The notes under the pieces were generated by a model. It was not told the origin of the DNA. It did no database searches and saw nothing but the letters and a program-made list of their open reading frames with translations. DNA of 64,000 bases from Neptunicoccus cionae (GTDB lineage Bacteria; Pseudomonadota; Alphaproteobacteria; Rhodobacterales; Rhodobacteraceae): contig NZ_BMKA01000002.1 in assembly GCF_014643735.1 (NCBI RefSeq), positions 496,001-560,000 on the forward strand, in the 5' to 3' direction. Made by a program: the position numbers and the translations under genes. Positions 7,442-16,128 of this stretch are shown here, one piece after another (within the stretch, counting starts at the first letter, position 1; each line of letters starts with the position of its first letter).

Positions 7442-10238
7442 TATCAATACCAGTCAAACCAATACAGGTGGTCCCGGTGCGCTGATCTGCGAACCGGGAC
7501 TGCTTTTTGACGGTCCCGCCATCCGCGCAGAAATCGAAGAGGCGCTGTCCTCCTGCGCTGATAACTACGCGAAACGCTCTGCGATCAGCACCGTTCTTGA
7601 CAGGGTTAACATCCAAGCCCGAGACCACATCAAAGCCGCTTATCTAAAGACCCCCTTCAAAACCAGCCGCACGATCCGGTCATACACCTACATCACTGAC
7701 CAACTGATCAACACCGCTGTTGAAATGGTGCAAACCTACCTGCACCCGCTGCCCAACCCCACCCGATCTGAACGGATTTCCATTGTTGCCGTCGGGGGCT
7801 ATGGCCGCGGGGAGATGGCCCCGTTTTCTGACGTAGATCTGCTGTTCCTGACCCCCTACAAGCTGACCCCGTGGGGAGAGAGTGTGGTGGAAAGTACACT
7901 TTACATCCTCTGGGATCTAAAGATGAAGATCGGCCATGCGACCCGCACCGTGGAGGAATGTATCCGCCTTGCGGGCACTGATCTGACGATCCGCACAGCC
8001 CTGCTGGAATCTCGTTTTCTTTACGGCGATGCAGAGCTGGCGGAAACACTGGACACCCAGCTTTGGAAGCAGTTGTTCAAGTCCACCGGACCAGAGTTCG
8101 TCGCCCTTAAACTGGAAGAACGGGAAGCCCGCCACAAAAAGCAGGGCGCCACGCGCTTTCTGCTGGAGCCGAATGTCAAAGAGGGCAAAGGCGGGTTGCG
8201 GGACCTTCAGACCCTTTACTGGATCACCAAATACCTTAGCGGGGCGAAACTGCCCTCCGAGATGATTTATGCAGGCTATTTCACCACCACCGAATACGCC
8301 AGTTTCGATCAGGCCGAAAATTTCTTGTGGACCGTGCGCTGCCATTTGCATCTTGTTGTGGGGCGTGCTGCTGAACTGATGACTTTTGACAGTCAGGTCG
8401 CCATTGCCACGGCACTCGGCTATGAGGACACAGAAGGTCTGCGCGGTGTGGAAGCCTTCATGCAGGAATATTTCACCCACGCCACCCACGTGGGCGATCT
8501 TACCCGCATCTTCCTGACGGCACTAGAAGCCCAACACGTAAAGCAGCAACCCTCATTCGGGGCGCGCCTGCTTAGGGCGATGCCTTGGCGCAGCGATTCC
8601 GTCGAAGCGCCAGAGGGCTATAAAATCGTCCACGGCAGGCTGTCGATTGAAGATGAAGACGCCTATCTGGCCGATCCGATCAACTTCTTGCGGATATTCG
8701 AACACGGTCTCGATACAGACATTCTGATCCACCCGGACGCTATGCGGTTGATCGTTGCCAACCTTGAACTGATTACCAACAAATTGCGCACCAACCCCGA
8801 AGCGCAAAAGCTGTTCCTGTCGCTGTTGCTGGATTATGGCAATCCGGAGCGGGCGTTGCGGCGGATGAACGAACTTGGTGTGCTCGGCGCGTTCATCCCC
8901 GAATTCCAGCGCATTGTCTGCCTGATGCAGTTTAATATGTACCACCACTACACGGTGGACGAGCATACGATCCAATGTATTTCCAACCTTGCACGGATCG
9001 AAAAAGGGGAGCTGAAAGAAAGCCTTCCGGTTGCGTCCGGCATTCTGGAAGGCGGCGTGGATCGCAAGGTGTTATATGTGGCGCTGTTGCTGCATGACAT
9101 AGGCAAAGGCCTGCCTGAGGATCACTCTATCGCGGGGGCCCGTCTGGCGCGCACGATTTGTCCCCAGCTTGGCCTGTCGGAAGGGGAAACTGATACGGTT
9201 GTCTGGCTGGTTCGCCATCATCTGCTGCTGTCGGATGTAGCCCAAAAGCGGGATTTGTCTGATCCGAAAACTGTGCGCGATTTTGCCAAAGAAGTGAAAA
9301 CCACAGCTCGGCTAAATCTGCTGACAGTTCTCACAGTCTGCGACATCCGCGGCGTTGGTCCTGGCACATGGAACAACTGGAAAGCCCAGTTGATCCGCGA
9401 TCTGCACCGCTATACCAAACTCGCGCTTCATGAAGGCTTTGACAAGGTCCTTGAATTGCAATCCTCAAGCGAGGCGCAGGACGCCCTACGCGCGGCTCTC
9501 CCCAAGATGAGCCGTAAGGCGCTGGATGCCGAGGTAGAGCGCCACTACCCCGCCTATTGGCAGGGGCTGGACACAGAAACCCACAAGATTTTCGCCAAAC
9601 TGATGCAAAAGGCAACCACCACCGAGATTTTGAGCGACATCAAAGCGGATAAAGACCACGACGCCACCCGTGCTTGCTTTGTTTTGCAAGATCATCCGGG
9701 CATTTTCTCGCGGCTTGCAGGGGCGTTGGCGCTGGTCGGCGCGAATGTAGTGGACGCGCGAACCTATACCTCCTCTGACGGCTATGCCACGGCGGTCTTC
9801 TGGATTCAGGACGCCAAGGGCAAACCCTATGAGAAATCCCGCCTGACACGCCTGCGCTCTATGATTAACAAAACCCTGAAGGGTGAAGTAATCGCCAAGG
9901 ACGCGCTGAAACCGCACGACAAAATCAAAAAGCGGGAACGGGATTTCGTGGTCCCGACAGTGATCTCTTTCGACAACAAAGGTTCGGACCTTTATACCAT
10001 CATCGAAGTGGACACCCGTGACAGACCCGGACTGCTTTATGATCTGACCCGCACCTTGTCTGAAAACAATATCTACATTGCCAGCGCCGTGATCGCCACT
10101 TATGGGGAACAGGCGGTTGATGTATTTTATGTGAAAGACATGTTCGGATTGAAATTACACAGTGCAGCGAAGCGCACAAAAATCGAAGACGCCCTTTGTG
10201 AAGCCATCAAGAAAAGCGCGGTGGGGGCGCTCGCGTGA
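7425..10238 (+). CDS. glnD: Bifunctional [protein-PII] uridylyltransferase/uridylyl-removing enzyme
   Basis: GlnD senses glutamine and adds or removes UMP on PII proteins, setting the nitrogen response. The 937-residue protein shows the four expected parts: the nucleotidyltransferase with GGYGRGEMAPFSDVD (about 125-139), the central helical linker, an HD hydrolase domain with LLHDIGKGLPEDHS (about 557-570), and two C-terminal ACT domains (around 755 and 860, each with a DxPG-like start, DHPGIFSRL and DRPGLLYDL). The GTG at 7425 sits 5 bases after an AAGGAG located inside the upstream lipoprotein gene, so translation is probably coupled; TTG at 7422 is an alternative. murJ begins within its stop codon region. 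Confidence 0.97.
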   Translation: MEQVSDINTSQTNTGGPGALICEPGLLFDGPAIRAEIEEALSSCADNYAKRSAISTVLDRVNIQARDHIKAAYLKTPFKTSRTIRSYTYITDQLINTAVEMVQTYLHPLPNPTRSERISIVAVGGYGRGEMAPFSDVDLLFLTPYKLTPWGESVVESTLYILWDLKMKIGHATRTVEECIRLAGTDLTIRTALLESRFLYGDAELAETLDTQLWKQLFKSTGPEFVALKLEEREARHKKQGATRFLLEPNVKEGKGGLRDLQTLYWITKYLSGAKLPSEMIYAGYFTTTEYASFDQAENFLWTVRCHLHLVVGRAAELMTFDSQVAIATALGYEDTEGLRGVEAFMQEYFTHATHVGDLTRIFLTALEAQHVKQQPSFGARLLRAMPWRSDSVEAPEGYKIVHGRLSIEDEDAYLADPINFLRIFEHGLDTDILIHPDAMRLIVANLELITNKLRTNPEAQKLFLSLLLDYGNPERALRRMNELGVLGAFIPEFQRIVCLMQFNMYHHYTVDEHTIQCISNLARIEKGELKESLPVASGILEGGVDRKVLYVALLLHDIGKGLPEDHSIAGARLARTICPQLGLSEGETDTVVWLVRHHLLLSDVAQKRDLSDPKTVRDFAKEVKTTARLNLLTVLTVCDIRGVGPGTWNNWKAQLIRDLHRYTKLALHEGFDKVLELQSSSEAQDALRAALPKMSRKALDAEVERHYPAYWQGLDTETHKIFAKLMQKATTTEILSDIKADKDHDATRACFVLQDHPGIFSRLAGALALVGANVVDARTYTSSDGYATAVFWIQDAKGKPYEKSRLTRLRSMINKTLKGEVIAKDALKPHDKIKKRERDFVVPTVISFDNKGSDLYTIIEVDTRDRPGLLYDLTRTLSENNIYIASAVIATYGEQAVDVFYVKDMFGLKLHSAAKRTKIEDALCEAIKKSAVGALA

Positions 10239-11791
10239 CACTTGCGACCAAGCCGCGGAGCATCCGCTTGCTGGCCGGTTTCTTCACCGTCAGCAGCTGG
10301 ACCCTTGCCAGCCGCGTCATGGGGTTTATCCGTGACATCCTGATCGCCGCCTTCTTTGGCGCCGGCCCCGTGGCCGAGGCGTTCCAAGTGGCTTTTGCCC
10401 TGCCCAACATGTTCCGCCGCTTCTTCGCGGAAGGCGCGTTCAACATGGCCTTCGTGCCGATGTTCTCCAAAAAGCTGGAAAGTGGCGAAGACGCGCGCCA
10501 GTTTGCCCAGAACGCAATGGCAGGCCTTGCCAGTGTTCTGATCGGCCTCACCCTGATCGCGCAACTGTTCATGCCGTGGTTTGTACTGGCTATGGCCAGC
10601 GGCTTTGCGGGCGACGAGCGCTTTGATCTGGCAACCGATTTCGCGCGAATCTGCTTTCCGTATATCCTGTTTATCTCACTCGCAGCACTGCTGTCGGGCG
10701 TCCTGAATTCGATGGGCCGCTTTGCAGCCGCTGCGGCCGCGCCGGTGGTACTGAACATCATTCTGATCAGTGCAATGGCTGCCACATGGGCGCTTGGCGG
10801 AAATGTGGCCCTTGCACTGGCATGGGGTGTGCCTGTGGCCGGTGTGGCGCAACTGGCGTTGGTGTGGATCGCCGCTTCCCGTGCTGGCATCCGCCTTCTG
10901 CCACAACTGCCACGCTTCACCCCTGAAATCCGCAGGCTCGCCATGATCGCAGCGCCCGCCGCGCTCGCCGGTGGGGTTGTGCAGGTCAATCTGCTGGTAG
11001 GCCGTCAGGTCGCCAGCTACTTTGACGGCGCGATCCAGTGGCTGGCTGTGGCCGACCGTTTGTACCAGCTTCCGCTTGGGGTGGTCGGCATCGCCATCGG
11101 TGTGGTTCTGCTGCCCGATCTGTCCCGCAAGCTGCAATCAAACGACGAAGACGGTGGCCGCCACGCCTTCAACCGCGCCACCGAATTCGCGCTCGCTCTG
11201 ACACTGCCCGCGGCTGTCGGCTTGCTGGTGGTGCCCGAAGCCGTTGTATCCGTCTTGTTTGAACGGGGCGCCTTCACCGCCGAAGACGCGGCCAAAACGG
11301 CTGCGGCCCTGTCGATCTATGCAATCGGTCTGCCCGCATTCGTGTTGCAAAAGGTATTCCAGCCGCTCTATTTCGCGCGGGAAAACACCAAGACCCCGTT
11401 CTATTTCGCGCTGGTTTCTATGGTGCTGAACGCGGTGCTTGCCATCGGCCTGTCCACCCAGTTCGGCTATCTCGCGGCTGCAATCGGCACAACGCTCTCG
11501 TCTGTAGCGCTGGCAGTGCTGCTTTACTTTGGCACCCGCCGCATGGGACTTGCCGCAGCGTTTGACGACCGTCTGCTAAGCGCCCTGCCCCGTATGCTGG
11601 TGGCTTGCGTGATTATGGGCCTGTTCACCTACGGGCTGGAATGGCTGCTGTCGGACTGGCTGGTCACAGATGGTCTGCGCTACCCCGCGCTCGCCCTGCT
11701 GGTTGTGGGTGGTACCGGCGTCTACTTTGCGGCCTGCCTGATGCTTGGCGCTTTCACCAAACAAGGGCTGCGCAACGTGGTGCGCCGGTAA
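10235..11791 (+). CDS. murJ: Lipid II flippase MurJ
   Basis: MurJ is the inner-membrane MOP-superfamily flippase that moves lipid II to the periplasm for peptidoglycan synthesis. The 518-residue protein is hydrophobic throughout with about 14 membrane segments, and starts with the family-typical LLAGFFTVSSWTLASRVMGFIRDI followed by PNMFRRFFAEGAFNMAFVP (given here in parts because the stretch is long). The GTG start overlaps the glnD stop as GTGA, so the two genes are translationally coupled. Pairing of glnD and murJ is common in Alphaproteobacteria. The gene converges on the rhomboid-like gene with 29 bases between stops. Confidence 0.96.
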   Translation: MTLATKPRSIRLLAGFFTVSSWTLASRVMGFIRDILIAAFFGAGPVAEAFQVAFALPNMFRRFFAEGAFNMAFVPMFSKKLESGEDARQFAQNAMAGLASVLIGLTLIAQLFMPWFVLAMASGFAGDERFDLATDFARICFPYILFISLAALLSGVLNSMGRFAAAAAAPVVLNIILISAMAATWALGGNVALALAWGVPVAGVAQLALVWIAASRAGIRLLPQLPRFTPEIRRLAMIAAPAALAGGVVQVNLLVGRQVASYFDGAIQWLAVADRLYQLPLGVVGIAIGVVLLPDLSRKLQSNDEDGGRHAFNRATEFALALTLPAAVGLLVVPEAVVSVLFERGAFTAEDAAKTAAALSIYAIGLPAFVLQKVFQPLYFARENTKTPFYFALVSMVLNAVLAIGLSTQFGYLAAAIGTTLSSVALAVLLYFGTRRMGLAAAFDDRLLSALPRMLVACVIMGLFTYGLEWLLSDWLVTDGLRYPALALLVVGGTGVYFAACLMLGAFTKQGLRNVVRR

Positions 11792-11820
11792 ACTAAAAAC
11801 CGGCGCAGGCTCTTTTTGGG

Positions 11821-12531
11821 TTAAATATCCATATTCCGACCGCGTCGCATCCGGTCCCGCCAATAGGTCAGCCCCGCCCCTGCCACGGGCCGCAGCAGCG
11901 CGCAAATCCCGAAACCGACGAAGAAACCGGCCACACGTTCAAACCAGTCGTGCCCGCCGAACAAGATTGAAAACACCGCAAGCAAGACGCCAAGTGCCGC
12001 GATCAGCCGAAAGGCGCGCAGCCCGTTCTGCCCGACAGCCCGCTGTTCGGTGAACAAAATCCAGCTCAGCGCACCGATTAACCCGTAAGACGCCGCCCCC
12101 GCCCCAAGCATGGCCATCGTCGGCCCCATCACAATCGCCTGCGCCAGCGCCGCCAGAATACCGCTGCCAAAGAAAATCGCCAGCAACACCAGCCAGTGAA
12201 CCCGCTCCCCGACGAATTTCCCAAGGGCGAGGATAAAAACCACGCTGAACAAAGCGGCGACGAAATTCGCATGCACAAACATGTAGCTGACAAACCGCAC
12301 CAGCAGCTCGGGCGGATACTGCCCTGTGTCCCACATCAGATAGACCGCCGCATTGGAAAAGCCGAACTGGTCCGCGATCATAATGCGCCACGCCGGTCCG
12401 GTGGCCCCGCCGATAATACCTGCCTCGCCCAGTTGGAAGATCGCCTCCACAGCAGCGATGAGGACAACCAGCAGAATAACCACAGGCGGCAGGGGGTTGA
12501 TCGGGGCGCTATTCCCCTCGGCGTCATACAT
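11821..12531 (-). CDS. Rhomboid-fold membrane protein, probably catalytically inactive
   Basis: The 236-residue protein has about six to seven membrane segments and the overall rhomboid pattern, including FVSYMFVHANF (about 80-90) and LGAGAASYGLIGA (142-154). In active rhomboid proteases the second motif reads GxSG with the nucleophile serine; aligned here the serine position is glycine (residue 145). The histidine of the last catalytic helix, normally three residues before a glycine, aligns with Arg199 in ERVAG, and the oxyanion His/Asn of helix 2 align with Ala and Ser. So the fold is recognised but protease activity is doubtful. ATG at 12531 is chosen because GGAG precedes it; it is divergent from trpS with 76 bases between starts. 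Confidence 0.82.
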   Translation of the reverse strand: MYDAEGNSAPINPLPPVVILLVVLIAAVEAIFQLGEAGIIGGATGPAWRIMIADQFGFSNAAVYLMWDTGQYPPELLVRFVSYMFVHANFVAALFSVVFILALGKFVGERVHWLVLLAIFFGSGILAALAQAIVMGPTMAMLGAGAASYGLIGALSWILFTEQRAVGQNGLRAFRLIAALGVLLAVFSILFGGHDWFERVAGFFVGFGICALLRPVAGAGLTYWRDRMRRGRNMDI

Positions 12532-12607
12532 GTAAAGGCTCCATCGCTTGACGATACCCGCCCATATAGCGATAACCCCTCCATCAACACCAGACGGAGT
12601 TTTCGCA

Positions 12608-13630
12608 ATGGGCGAGACAATACACACACCGCGCGTCTTTTCCGGCATCCAGCCATCGGGAAATCTGACGCTTGGCAATTATCTTGGCGCGCTGAAACGC
12701 TTTGTCGAGATGCAAGAGTCCGACATCGAAACCCTCTATTGCGTGGTCGACATGCACGCGATCACCGTCTGGCAAGACCCCGCAGACCTGCGCCACAACA
12801 CCCGCGAGGTGACAGCCGCCTACATCGCCTGTGGTCTCGATCCGGCGAAATCCATTCTGTTCAACCAGTCGCAGGTTCCTGCACACGCACAACTGGCGTG
12901 GATCTTCAACTGTACTGCGCGGATCGGCTGGATGAACCGCATGACCCAGTTCAAGGACAAGGCAGGCAAAAACGCCGAGAAATCCTCTCTCGGGCTGCTG
13001 GCCTATCCTGCGCTGATGGCAGCGGACATCCTGATTTATCAGGCCACCCATGTGCCTGTGGGCGAGGACCAGAAACAGCATCTGGAACTGGCCCGTGATA
13101 TTGCGGCAAAGTTCAACCATGACTTTGACACGGATTTCTTCCCCTCCCCCGATCCCCTGATCGACGGCGAGGCCACGCGCGTCATGTCCTTGCGCGACGG
13201 CACCAAGAAGATGTCCAAATCCGACCCGTCGGATCAAAGCCGTATCACCCTGCGCGATGATGCTGACACGATTGCCAAAAAGATCCGCAAGGCCAAGACC
13301 GATCCGGAGCCCCTGCCAGAGACGCTGAAAGAACTGGAAGGCCGCCCCGAAGCGCGCAATCTGGTAAATATCTACGCCGCCCTGTCGGGTCGTACCGCTG
13401 AAAGTGTGATTGCCGAATTTTCCGGTCAGCAATTCGGCCAGTTCAAACCGGCCTTGGCCGAACTCGCCGTGGATCATCTGGCACCAATCACGCAGGAAAT
13501 GAACCGGCTGATGGCCGATCCTGCTGAAATTGACAGGGTTCTTGGCAACGGGGCAGACCGCGCCGCCGCTATTGCCGAGCCGATCCTCGACAAGACGTAT
13601 GACATCGTGGGCATGGTTCGCTCCCGCTGA
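12608..13630 (+). CDS. trpS: Tryptophan--tRNA ligase
   Basis: TrpS charges tRNA(Trp) with tryptophan. The 340-residue protein is the standard bacterial length and shows class I synthetase signatures: [17 protein letters not shown] near the N-terminus (HIGH-equivalent TLGN) and [11 protein letters not shown] (KMSKS loop) at about residues 195-205. [18 protein letters not shown], typical of the family, lies between them. The ATG at 12608 matches the usual N-terminus ([17 protein letters not shown]); an ATG further upstream at 12548 would add 20 atypical residues. A strong hairpin terminator follows at 13670-13701. Confidence 0.97.
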   Translation: MGETIHTPRVFSGIQPSGNLTLGNYLGALKRFVEMQESDIETLYCVVDMHAITVWQDPADLRHNTREVTAAYIACGLDPAKSILFNQSQVPAHAQLAWIFNCTARIGWMNRMTQFKDKAGKNAEKSSLGLLAYPALMAADILIYQATHVPVGEDQKQHLELARDIAAKFNHDFDTDFFPSPDPLIDGEATRVMSLRDGTKKMSKSDPSDQSRITLRDDADTIAKKIRKAKTDPEPLPETLKELEGRPEARNLVNIYAALSGRTAESVIAEFSGQQFGQFKPALAELAVDHLAPITQEMNRLMADPAEIDRVLGNGADRAAAIAEPILDKTYDIVGMVRSR

Positions 13631-13669
13631 TCCGCACCACTTTTGGTTGACGCGCAGACCCTGCGCCAT

Positions 13670-13701
13670 AAGATGCCCCCGAAACGAGGGGCATCTTTTT
13701 T
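13670..13701 (+). terminator. Rho-independent terminator of trpS, overlapping the next gene's RBS
   Basis: AAGATGCCCC (13670-13679) pairs perfectly with GGGGCATCTT (13688-13697) and is followed by a run of T to 13701. The next gene starts with ATG at 13702, so its only purine-rich ribosome site, GAGGGG at 13686-13691, lies in the loop and 3' arm of this hairpin. Confidence 0.85.
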
Positions 13702-14985
13702 ATGGCCATTTGGAACAAAAAATCCGTTCTGACAGAAGCGATCGAAGACTGGCAGGCTCGTGGCTTGCTGGACGCGACAACAGCGGCGCAGCTTGACGCG
13801 GATGTGCAGAGCCGTGCGGGTGGCACGTCGTTCCGGCAGGTTCTGGTGCTACTCGCTGTAATCTGCCTCGGCTTTGCGGTGATGAGCTTTGTTGCCGCCA
13901 ATTGGGACGGGATGGGCCGCCTGACACGGGTGGGCCTGATCTTTGGCGCTATGTGGGCTTTCTGGGGCGGTTCGCTGATCCTGTCCCTGCGCGGCTATCA
14001 CAAGACAGCGCAGACCTGCACTCTTGGCGCCTGCGCGATGTTCGGCGCAGGGATCATGTTGATCAGCCAGATTTATCACATTCAAGGCAGCCCCAAGGCC
14101 GCGACTTGGCTGTGGGCGATGGGCACGTTGCTGGCTGCAGCACTTACCCTGTCTGTTCCGGCCCTTGTGCTGTCGCTCGCACTGTTGATGACATGGGTAA
14201 TGGTGCCCCCGAATATTTTTTCCAGCAACCCGCCGCTCCATTTCGACTTTCCATTGTACCTGCTGGCCGCTGGCGCACTCGCCTATGCGGTGCGCAGCCG
14301 GTTTGCCGCCCATCTGATCGTCTTCTCTGCGTGCATCTGGTTCATGCTCAGCGCGTTGACCCTCGTTGATCAGGGATCACTGGTGATGCTGAACATCGGG
14401 CTTAGCCTCGCCTTCGTGATGCTCTCCACAACGCTCTGGTCTGATCGCACCCGCCGACTGCTGCGCGGGTTCGAGCGGGCGGTGATCCTTTACGCTATCG
14501 CATTTTTATCCGTGACCATATTCGCGTGGCATGTGATCGCCCTTCATGAAGGGGCGCTGATCCTCTATGGACCGACGAGCCTTGCCTACCTGCTGCCTGC
14601 ACTTACCAGCCTCGTGATCTGTTGGACCGTTGGCATCAGTGCTGTGCGCGCGGCCCATCCGAACGCCTATGATCTGATCGTCACCCCGCTGTTTGCTACG
14701 GTGACTTTTGCTCTGATGCTGACCAAACCCGACCACGCCCTGCTCGCGCAGTTGCTAATGGTTGGGGGGGCTGTCTGGGTGATCCGCATGGGCTGGCGCA
14801 TTGAATACCGTCAGCTGGCAATGCTCGGTTTCTTTCTTTTCGCCGCCGCGCTGCTGACCACCTATTTTGAAACCGTCGGCACCTTGATCGGGACCAGTGT
14901 GTTTTACCTCGGGGTGGGCGTGCTTTTACTGGCCAGCGTGTTCATCATCCCGCGCCTGTCCCGCAAAAAAGGAGACCCGTCATGA
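13702..14985 (+). CDS. DUF2157 domain-containing membrane protein
   Basis: A 427-residue integral membrane protein. The N-terminal ~50 residues are soluble (LTEAIEDWQARGLLD...AAQLDADVQSRAG) and match the DUF2157 helix-turn region; the rest is about 12-14 hydrophobic segments starting at VLVLLAVICLGFAVMSFVAA. DUF2157 proteins are of unknown function and are usually paired with a GDYXXLXY protein, which is the case here (4-base overlap, ATGA at 14982). The ATG directly follows the T-run of the trpS terminator; the Shine-Dalgarno sequence therefore falls in the hairpin arm. Confidence 0.85.
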   Translation: MAIWNKKSVLTEAIEDWQARGLLDATTAAQLDADVQSRAGGTSFRQVLVLLAVICLGFAVMSFVAANWDGMGRLTRVGLIFGAMWAFWGGSLILSLRGYHKTAQTCTLGACAMFGAGIMLISQIYHIQGSPKAATWLWAMGTLLAAALTLSVPALVLSLALLMTWVMVPPNIFSSNPPLHFDFPLYLLAAGALAYAVRSRFAAHLIVFSACIWFMLSALTLVDQGSLVMLNIGLSLAFVMLSTTLWSDRTRRLLRGFERAVILYAIAFLSVTIFAWHVIALHEGALILYGPTSLAYLLPALTSLVICWTVGISAVRAAHPNAYDLIVTPLFATVTFALMLTKPDHALLAQLLMVGGAVWVIRMGWRIEYRQLAMLGFFLFAAALLTTYFETVGTLIGTSVFYLGVGVLLLASVFIIPRLSRKKGDPS

Positions 14986-15536
14986 GCCGCCGTTTCCTGA
15001 TCATAGGCACCCTTCTCGCAGCCCTGCTGCAAACCGGCGTTTTGGCGAAAATCATCACCGACCGCGCCACCACCCTGCAATCGGGACAAGAGGTGCTGCT
15101 GGAAACCGGCTTTATCGACCCACGAGACCTGTTCCGCGGCCATTACGCTGTTCTGAACCTCCAGATCAGCCGAATTGATCGAAACAGCGTATCCGTTAAT
15201 GGTAGTTTCACGTGGAACGATCCGGTCTACGTCGCGCTCGATACCTCCGGCCCCTTCGCCCAACCTGTCAGCCTGCACGATACCTACCCAACCGATTTTG
15301 ACGGTCCCGTGATTAAAGGCAACGCCCTGTTCACATCCGGTAGCGATAGCCAGACGCTGCGAATCGATTTCCCGTTCGACCGCTTCTTTGCCCCGCAGGA
15401 ACGGGCACTGGAACTGGAAAACCTGCGCCGAGAACAAAAACTGGGCGTCATCCTTGCTTTAGCCAAAGACGGCACTGGCATGATCAAAGGGCTGACAATC
15501 GAAGGCGAAAAGTTTTACGAGGCGCCGCTTTACTAA
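14982..15536 (+). CDS. GDYXXLXY family protein
   Basis: A 184-residue protein with one N-terminal membrane segment or uncleaved signal (RFLIIGTLLAALLQTGVLA) and a periplasmic domain. The family's name motif is present in altered form as RGHYAVLNLQIS (about residues 47-58), where the GDYxxLxY Asp is His and the last Tyr is Leu. LETGFIDPRDLFRG before it is typical of the family. The family has no known function but occurs almost always with a DUF2157 membrane protein, with which this gene overlaps by four bases, so the two probably form a complex (inference). Confidence 0.85.
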   Translation: MSRRFLIIGTLLAALLQTGVLAKIITDRATTLQSGQEVLLETGFIDPRDLFRGHYAVLNLQISRIDRNSVSVNGSFTWNDPVYVALDTSGPFAQPVSLHDTYPTDFDGPVIKGNALFTSGSDSQTLRIDFPFDRFFAPQERALELENLRREQKLGVILALAKDGTGMIKGLTIEGEKFYEAPLY

Positions 15537-15564
15537 GCCGCGGCTTCACGGGTTTGGCGCAACC

Positions 15565-15918
15565 TCAGGCCTCGGGCGCGCTGAGATAAGCAACCGGCGC
15601 GTTATCCGCCTGTTCAAAGTCCAGAACGCGGCCCTCTGTTACGCGGGACAGGCGTTTGTATTCATAGACCATCTCCGCCCCTTCCTGCGCAGAACACACA
15701 ATCAGGCATTCGTGTAACAAGCGGGCGCCGTTGCAAAATTCCACGGTTCCGCGCAAGGGGGGTGCATCCACTGACAGGGCAAAGCCGCCGTCCCAGTTGC
15801 GCAGCACAGGATAAACATCTTCCCCGACCACAACCCGCAAACGCGCGCTCCGCTCCAGTTCCTGTGTACGGGCGCGGCGCAACCCTTCCAGAACTTCGGG
15901 TGACATGTGAACGTCCAT
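15565..15918 (-). CDS. Conserved-looking hypothetical protein, 117 residues
   Basis: I do not recognise this protein. It is 117 residues, soluble, without signal peptide. Around residues 20-50 it has an arginine-rich segment (RRARTQELERSARLRVVV) followed by a beta-rich stretch (VYPVLRNWDGGFALSVDAPPLRGTVEF), a pattern vaguely like small PilZ-type barrels, but the RxxxR and D/NxSxxG signature is not convincingly present. The ATG at 15918 has AGAGGGG about 8 bases upstream. It stands alone on the minus strand, convergent with the GDYXXLXY gene (28 bases apart) and divergent from the helicase gene. Confidence 0.65.
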   Translation of the reverse strand: MDVHMSPEVLEGLRRARTQELERSARLRVVVGEDVYPVLRNWDGGFALSVDAPPLRGTVEFCNGARLLHECLIVCSAQEGAEMVYEYKRLSRVTEGRVLDFEQADNAPVAYLSAPEA

Positions 15919-16128
15919 TAAGAATCCCCTCTTTGACGTATCCAGTGTGGCGTATTAATATGTATTTTCAATGAATTTAATGAGACGAAATCGTGAAGCT
16001 GTGCGGATTTGCAACCCAGCCTTGCGGAAATCGACCTTTACACACTGGCCCCAACCGCGTAGCTGCGGCACGAACCTCCCTGCCGCGCGTGACCGCTCTT
16101 CGGGGCCAATCCCGAAAAGAACTGACCT
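15919..16128. other. Divergent intergenic region between the 117-residue gene and the DEAD-box helicase
   Basis: These 210 bases should hold promoters for both flanking genes. The part next to 15919-15990 is AT-rich (TATTAATATGTATTTTCAATG), standing out from the surroundings. I see no convincing hairpin or small reading frame. Cold-inducible helicases often have long leaders, and a leader of this kind is possible here, but nothing in the sequence proves it. Confidence 0.4.

Noticed and set aside
12584-13669. A 361-codon open frame on the minus strand
   Set aside because: Antisense to trpS; composition is Gly/Val/Gln-rich without domain signal.
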